DNA of 64,000 bases from positions 1 through 64,000 of the forward strand of contig CAILHZ010000008.1 of NCBI GenBank assembly GCA_903834135.1, in the 5' to 3' direction. The notes under the pieces are model-generated. The model was not told where the DNA came from, did not search any database, and saw only the letters and a program-made list of their open reading frames with translations. Positions 59,263 to 64,000 of this stretch are shown in pieces. The translations under genes were made by a program, and so were the position numbers. The stretch's first letter is position 1. Each line of letters starts with the position of its first letter. The DNA comes from an uncultured Opitutia bacterium (GTDB lineage: Bacteria; Verrucomicrobiota; Verrucomicrobiia; Opitutales; Opitutaceae).

Positions 59263-60732
59263 TCATGTCATGACTGCATTAATCACCTGTCCTTCAACAT
59301 CAGTAAGACGGTAGTATCTGCCTTGATGCTTAAACGTAAGTGCTTCATGATTAATTCCCATTTGATGCAATATGGTTGCTTGCAAATCATGCACGGAAAC
59401 AGGGTTCTCTTGAATATTGTAACCTAATTCATCGGTACTTCCGTAAACATATCCTGGCTTAATACCTGCACCGGCCATCCAGACTGTAAAGCAGCGAGGA
59501 TGATGGTCTCTACCATAATCATCTATAGTTAATTTCCCTTGAGAATAATTGGTGCGACCAAATTCACCACCCCATACAACTAAGGTATCATCTAGTAATC
59601 CCCTACGCTTTAAGTCAGTTATCAAGGCGTAACAGCCCTGGTCTACGTCAGCGCATTGCTTACGAATTTGTTTAGGTAATGCCCCATGCTGATCCCACCC
59701 TGGATGATACAATTGAATAAAGCGTACATCTTGTTCAGCTAAGCGTCGTGCAAGTAAACAGTTTGCGGCAAAAGTGCCTGGTTTTTTAACATCACTGCCA
59801 TACAACGCGTAAGTTTCTTCGGTTTCACCACTTAGATCCATCACTTCAGGAACGCTCGTTTGCATACGATACGCCATTTCGTACTGCGCTATACGAGATT
59901 CTATTTCGGGATCCCCTACCTTCTGACTTTGATGGGTATTTAATTCAGCTAATCGGTCGAGATAATTTCTACGACCTTGCTGTGATATACCATCAGGATT
60001 TTTAAGAAAGAGTACAGGATCAGAACCTCCTCTAAACTGAACGCCTTGATGAATGCTAGGTAAAAAACCATTACCCCACAGTCTAGAGTAAAGCGGCTGA
60101 TCAATCCTGTCTTTAGAGATAAGCACTACAAAGCCTGGTAAATTTTGATTGAGACTACCTAATCCATACGAAAGCCAGGATCCCATGGAAGGTCTTCCCG
60201 GTAATTGATGTCCCGTGTTAAAAAAGGTAATCGCTGGATCATGATTGATATGCTCCGTGTGCATTGAGCGGATAAAACATAACTCATCAGCCATCTTAGC
60301 TGTATTAGGCATTAGATCACTTACCCAAGCACGACTCTGACCGTACTGAGAGAACTTGAACATCGAACCGGCCAAGGGGTAATGCGCTTGATGCTGTGAC
60401 ATACCTGTTAGGCGCTGTCCTGCACGTACACTTTCCGGCAGATCCTGTCCCTGCATCTTATTAAGTAAGGGCTTATAATCGAAGAGATCGTGCTGCGAGG
60501 GCCCCCCAGCCATAAATAAATAGATTATCCGTTTCGCTTTAGGAGCGAAGTGAGGTTTCTGTAAAACACCTCTAAACGGTGAGCCAATCGGTGGTGCAAC
60601 AATTGAAGAGCCTTGTGCATTTTTCTGCAGTAAATTCATCAAAGCAAACCCGCCTATACCCATAGCAAATTTGCCGAAGAAATCTCTACGGCTCATATCA
60701 AAGTTTACTCCATCGCAAAATAGTGGCTTCAT
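59263..60732 (-). CDS. DUF1501 exported protein (set 2)
   Basis: 489 residues, paralogue of the protein at 52742-54190 with the same landmarks: twin-arginine signal ([23 protein letters not shown]), [55 protein letters not shown] and [15 protein letters not shown]. It follows the PSCyt/DUF1553 gene by 12 bases and is probably translated with it. Confidence 0.92.
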   Translation of the reverse strand: MKPLFCDGVNFDMSRRDFFGKFAMGIGGFALMNLLQKNAQGSSIVAPPIGSPFRGVLQKPHFAPKAKRIIYLFMAGGPSQHDLFDYKPLLNKMQGQDLPESVRAGQRLTGMSQHQAHYPLAGSMFKFSQYGQSRAWVSDLMPNTAKMADELCFIRSMHTEHINHDPAITFFNTGHQLPGRPSMGSWLSYGLGSLNQNLPGFVVLISKDRIDQPLYSRLWGNGFLPSIHQGVQFRGGSDPVLFLKNPDGISQQGRRNYLDRLAELNTHQSQKVGDPEIESRIAQYEMAYRMQTSVPEVMDLSGETEETYALYGSDVKKPGTFAANCLLARRLAEQDVRFIQLYHPGWDQHGALPKQIRKQCADVDQGCYALITDLKRRGLLDDTLVVWGGEFGRTNYSQGKLTIDDYGRDHHPRCFTVWMAGAGIKPGYVYGSTDELGYNIQENPVSVHDLQATILHQMGINHEALTFKHQGRYYRLTDVEGQVINAVMT

Positions 60733-60744
60733 AGCATTAGTCTT

Positions 60745-63700
60745 TTAGCGCCTCATCAAAGCTTCATCTGTGTTTAATATAGCAAGACCTACGACAGTCC
60801 ATGCTGCTCTCTCAGCATTAGGGATAATGAGGCTTGTTTGCTTTACACCAAAATTAATTAAGTGCTCCGCAGCTTGTGGATCATCTTTGTAGAGCTTATA
60901 CTGTTCTGCATAAAGTCTACTCAGTGTAGCTAATTCATATTGGTCAGCATTCCGGCCAGTAACGCACTTAAAGCCCCAATTAATACGAGACAACTGAACA
61001 CCTCCTACTATTTTTAGCATGCGTTCACCAATAAAGCGTGCTGCCTCTACAATTTGAACATCATTCATTAATTCTAGCGCCTGCAAGGGTGTGCTGGTAC
61101 TTTGACGCCTTACAGTACACACATTTCTTTCAGAAGCATCGAAGAGCACCATAGCTGGAGGCGGAACCGTGCGCTTCCAAAAGGTATATAAACTACGCCT
61201 ATGAAGCTCATCCCCCACGCCTTGAGTATAGTGTGGTTTACCCATTGCTATCTCCTCCCATAAGCCTGCTGGCTGATAGGGGAAAGCACTAGGACCGCCT
61301 TGCTTATCAATAAGTAAACCAGCACTCGCTAGAGCTTGATCACGCATCATTTCAGCTGTGAGTCGCTTTGCTGGACCACGTGCTAAATATATATTCTGAG
61401 GATCGCGTATAAAGTCATCGGATGATCCCTCAGACGACTGACGATACGTTTCAGACAAAGCGATTAAACGAAGTGTGCGTTTAATGTCATAGTCATGACT
61501 TATAAAGTCCTGCGCTAACCAATCCAATAATTCAGAATGAGATGGTGCTGCGCCTTGGAGACCAAAATTATCGCTTGTTTCAACAATGCCACGGCCAAGC
61601 ATCATTTGCCATAGCCTATTTACGGCAACACGAGCGAACAAAGGATTACTTGGACTTGTTAACCATTTAGCCAAGCCTAAGCGATTCCTGGGGAATTGTG
61701 AGGGGAAAGCTCCAAATGTATGAGGCGTATCAGAAGTAACTGTACTTCCATGCTGATCATATACTCCACGAAGTAAAATGTATGCTGGCTTAGGCTTAGG
61801 TAATTCTTGCATTACCATTACCTCAGGCACTTGGGAGATAAGTTTATTTTGTTTTTCCCGTATAGCTTGTAGCGCAATGCGTGTGTCTAAGCATTTTTTA
61901 TCAACACTGAGTATATAATATTCGAATAGAATCTGCCTCTCATGTGCATTTAATCTGCTCTCAGGTTTATTCCACAGCTTAGCATATTCACTAGTATGTG
62001 CAATTTGTGCTATCTCGAGTTTTGATAACTCCCGATTAAACACCGTAAGATCAGATGCTTCGGCATGCTTAAAGCCGTCATCTCTAAAACGATATCCGAG
62101 TGTTAAGTCAGGTGGAGCACCTTGATAGTTAATAGATTTAAATAACCCGTCTTTGACTATTTCGGTTTTAGCTAATTTTCCATTAATAAAGAGGCGAGCT
62201 CCCGTTGCTAGGCTTGAACCATCATAGGTAACAGCCAAATGAATCCACTTAGCTTTATCCAGAAGATCATGAGTCGTTATTTTAAGTGACGCACCTGGCC
62301 ATAAGTAATGCATGCCAAACGATAGCTTCCCCTGCTCAACTAAGAGCTCATACCCCCTACTTCCCGCATCCGCTGGAGCCTTTGTATGGTGAAGGATAAC
62401 TGCACGATTAATTGTAGCCTCAGGCAATTTAACCCATATGCCTAAGCTAAAGGGCTGGGTACGATCAAAATGCCCTACACCAGGAAATCTATAGCCATTG
62501 TCTCCTTCGAATTGACTTACATCACCTTTGTCAGACTTAACAATCAGTGGGTTTTCATCGGCAAGGCCAAATAGTGCCATATCACTTTGATTACTTACAT
62601 GCACTTCGCTATGGGCTGGCTTATTTTTCTTTGCGGGCACTTGCACTGTTTGCTGAGCATCTAGGGGATACTCAGCTATCAAGCCAGATACAGCTGATGG
62701 CATGACCCCTTTCTTAGAAAGCCAATCTGAGAAATGATCTATTTGATTAGCCTGTGTCATCACAAGCGTTTGTTGAATGAGTCGCGTCTGCTTTCTTAAA
62801 GACTCGAGCTTTTCATCCTCAGTATCCGTTGTAAGTAGCAAAGTCGGAACAGGCATTGAATCTGCGAATCCTCCGTACGAGATTTGTCCCGCTTCATCAA
62901 TATTCTGGAAGAATGAAAATAAAGAATAATAATCTTTCTGACTAATAGGATCAAATTTATGATCATGGCACCTACAGCAATCCAGCGTTAGCCCAAGAAA
63001 TGCTGTTCCAAAAGTAGATACTCGATCTGCAACGTAAGCCACACGGTATTCTTCTTCGACAATACCTCCCTCTTCATTTTGATTATGCAAGCGGTTAAAC
63101 GCAGTTGCCAAGCGTTGTTCCTTAGTAGGATGAGGCAATAAATCTCCAGCAATTTGCCAGGTCGCAAATTGGTCATAATGCATGTTGTGATTAAACGCGT
63201 TTATTACCCAATCCCTGTATGGCCACATAGGTCTTGGGCGATCCATTTGATAACCGTGCGTATCTGCGTAGCGTGCGACATCAAGCCAATCACTGGCCAT
63301 GCGCTCACCATAATGAGGAGAATTCAGCAATCGATCTACGACTTGAGAATAGGCTTTAGATGAGGAATCTTTCAGAAACTCATCTACCTCTTCAGGCGTA
63401 GGAGGTAAACCCGTGAGATCAAAGCTAACACGCCTTAAAAGACGTTCTGCTGAAGCCTGTTTTTTTGTATGCATGCCAACTTTACGAAGCTTCGCTTGGA
63501 TAAAAGAATCGATTGGATTTTGTCTATCTGCAGCCTCAGGAGCTTTCGTTGCACTAAGCGCTGTAAAAGCCCAATGCCCACCCCAAGGAGCCCCCTGCTC
63601 AACCCATCGCTTTAAGATATCAATTTCAGCAGGCTTTAATTGTCTAACTGCCTTAACGGGCGGCATTCTATCGTCTTCGTCAGAACTGGTAATTCGGAGA

Positions 63701-64000
63701 ACAAGTTCACTTGCGTCTAAGTCTCCTGGTTTTACAACCGTGATACCCTTTCTTGTACGAAACAAACCTTCCTTTAAATCGAGCCGAAGATCTTCTTTAC
63801 GCTTATTTTCATCCGGACCATGACACTTAAAACAGGCATCAGAAAGAATCGGAGCTACATCATGTGAAAAATTAATCTTATCTAGGCCTAGAGCTTCAAT
63901 ACTCCAGGCTAGCGGGACATAATTGCTAATGATTAGAGTAAGGCAAAGCCCACGTAGTATTCGTAAGCTATGGTATTTAACTATAAAGTAGCGGACAGTA
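60745..64000 (-). CDS. PSCyt1-DUF1549-LamG-DUF1553 protein (set 2), 5' end beyond window
   Basis: The frame is open from the stop at 60745 to the right edge. The internal TTG at 63765 is not the start, because the same frame continues upstream with DVAPILSDACFKCHGPDENK (heme motif at 63820-63834), DLRLDLKEGLF, and before that a hydrophobic signal-like segment (GLCLTLIISNYVPLAW). No ATG or GTG appears in frame before 64000. At least 1084 residues are encoded. After DUF1549 (including LDCCRCHDHKFDP) a LamG/concanavalin-like domain is inserted at about 62030-62560 (PFSLGIWVKLPE, WIHLAVTYDG, LFINGKL). DUF1553 follows (GLAKWLTSPSNPLFARVAVNRLWQMMLG). Confidence 0.92.
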   Translation of the reverse strand, partial: TVRYFIVKYHSLRILRGLCLTLIISNYVPLAWSIEALGLDKINFSHDVAPILSDACFKCHGPDENKRKEDLRLDLKEGLFRTRKGITVVKPGDLDASELVLRITSSDEDDRMPPVKAVRQLKPAEIDILKRWVEQGAPWGGHWAFTALSATKAPEAADRQNPIDSFIQAKLRKVGMHTKKQASAERLLRRVSFDLTGLPPTPEEVDEFLKDSSSKAYSQVVDRLLNSPHYGERMASDWLDVARYADTHGYQMDRPRPMWPYRDWVINAFNHNMHYDQFATWQIAGDLLPHPTKEQRLATAFNRLHNQNEEGGIVEEEYRVAYVADRVSTFGTAFLGLTLDCCRCHDHKFDPISQKDYYSLFSFFQNIDEAGQISYGGFADSMPVPTLLLTTDTEDEKLESLRKQTRLIQQTLVMTQANQIDHFSDWLSKKGVMPSAVSGLIAEYPLDAQQTVQVPAKKNKPAHSEVHVSNQSDMALFGLADENPLIVKSDKGDVSQFEGDNGYRFPGVGHFDRTQPFSLGIWVKLPEATINRAVILHHTKAPADAGSRGYELLVEQGKLSFGMHYLWPGASLKITTHDLLDKAKWIHLAVTYDGSSLATGARLFINGKLAKTEIVKDGLFKSINYQGAPPDLTLGYRFRDDGFKHAEASDLTVFNRELSKLEIAQIAHTSEYAKLWNKPESRLNAHERQILFEYYILSVDKKCLDTRIALQAIREKQNKLISQVPEVMVMQELPKPKPAYILLRGVYDQHGSTVTSDTPHTFGAFPSQFPRNRLGLAKWLTSPSNPLFARVAVNRLWQMMLGRGIVETSDNFGLQGAAPSHSELLDWLAQDFISHDYDIKRTLRLIALSETYRQSSEGSSDDFIRDPQNIYLARGPAKRLTAEMMRDQALASAGLLIDKQGGPSAFPYQPAGLWEEIAMGKPHYTQGVGDELHRRSLYTFWKRTVPPPAMVLFDASERNVCTVRRQSTSTPLQALELMNDVQIVEAARFIGERMLKIVGGVQLSRINWGFKCVTGRNADQYELATLSRLYAEQYKLYKDDPQAAEHLINFGVKQTSLIIPNAERAAWTVVGLAILNTDEALMRR

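Noticed and set aside
63765-63765. TTG start for the last PSCyt protein
   Set aside because: The frame continues upstream through a CFKCH heme motif and a hydrophobic signal-like segment, so the true start is beyond 64000.

Overview
This AT-rich window looks like a chromosomal segment of a Verrucomicrobiota bacterium, most likely of the Opitutales lineage. Four things suggest this: a very long TonB-dependent receptor with the 'LSPFEV...GY.A..S.SGTRI' plug start common in Opitutaceae; the planctomycete/verrucomicrobial PSCyt-DUF1549-DUF1553 and DUF1501 gene pairs; several extracellular proteins that share a C-terminal tandem domain common in this lineage; and lone sulfatase and pectin-type hydrolase genes. 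Most starts lack a clear Shine-Dalgarno sequence. I see no rRNA, tRNA, CRISPR array, integrase or complete insertion sequence.

Layout. 0.4-2.3 kb: small exported Cys-rich and His-rich proteins. 2.3-4.2 kb: a LytS/LytTR-type two-component pair. 4.8-8.9 kb: O-acetylhomoserine sulfhydrylase, a sulfatase and an exported metallophosphoesterase. 9.1-18.0 kb (minus): a probable copper or other metal operon, made of a small CxxC exported protein, a TonB receptor, a DUF4198 protein, a YHYH protein, an MbnP-MbnH fusion and a MipA-like outer-membrane protein whose gene is split by a homopolymer frameshift. 18.1-20.4 kb: a truncated remnant, then DUF2805 and a renalase-like FAD protein. 20.5-29.5 kb: a pectin-type region (GH28, TonB receptor, membrane/TPR protein, DUF5060/DUF4038 glycosidase). 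29.7-36.3 kb: PAP2 phosphatase, exported VOC protein, KatG, porin and ModA.

36.5-50.9 kb is the most interesting part. A minus-strand operon of two paralogous phosphatase-like proteins flanking an NHL-propeller protein diverges from a YHYH/DUF1566 protein, a cytochrome c and a rhodanese. It is followed by a HupE/UreJ-like permease and a CusRS-like two-component system. Three promoters here (both sides of the divergent region and the regulator gene itself) share CTTAA or near-CTTAA pairs 11 bp apart, exactly 12 bp upstream of a TAnnnT -10 hexamer. This predicts a local regulon of the CusR-like regulator. A decayed gene follows the kinase.

51.3-64.0 kb: two PSCyt/DUF1553 plus DUF1501 sets around an SGNH hydrolase and a ParB-like protein. 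The last gene runs off the right edge of the window.
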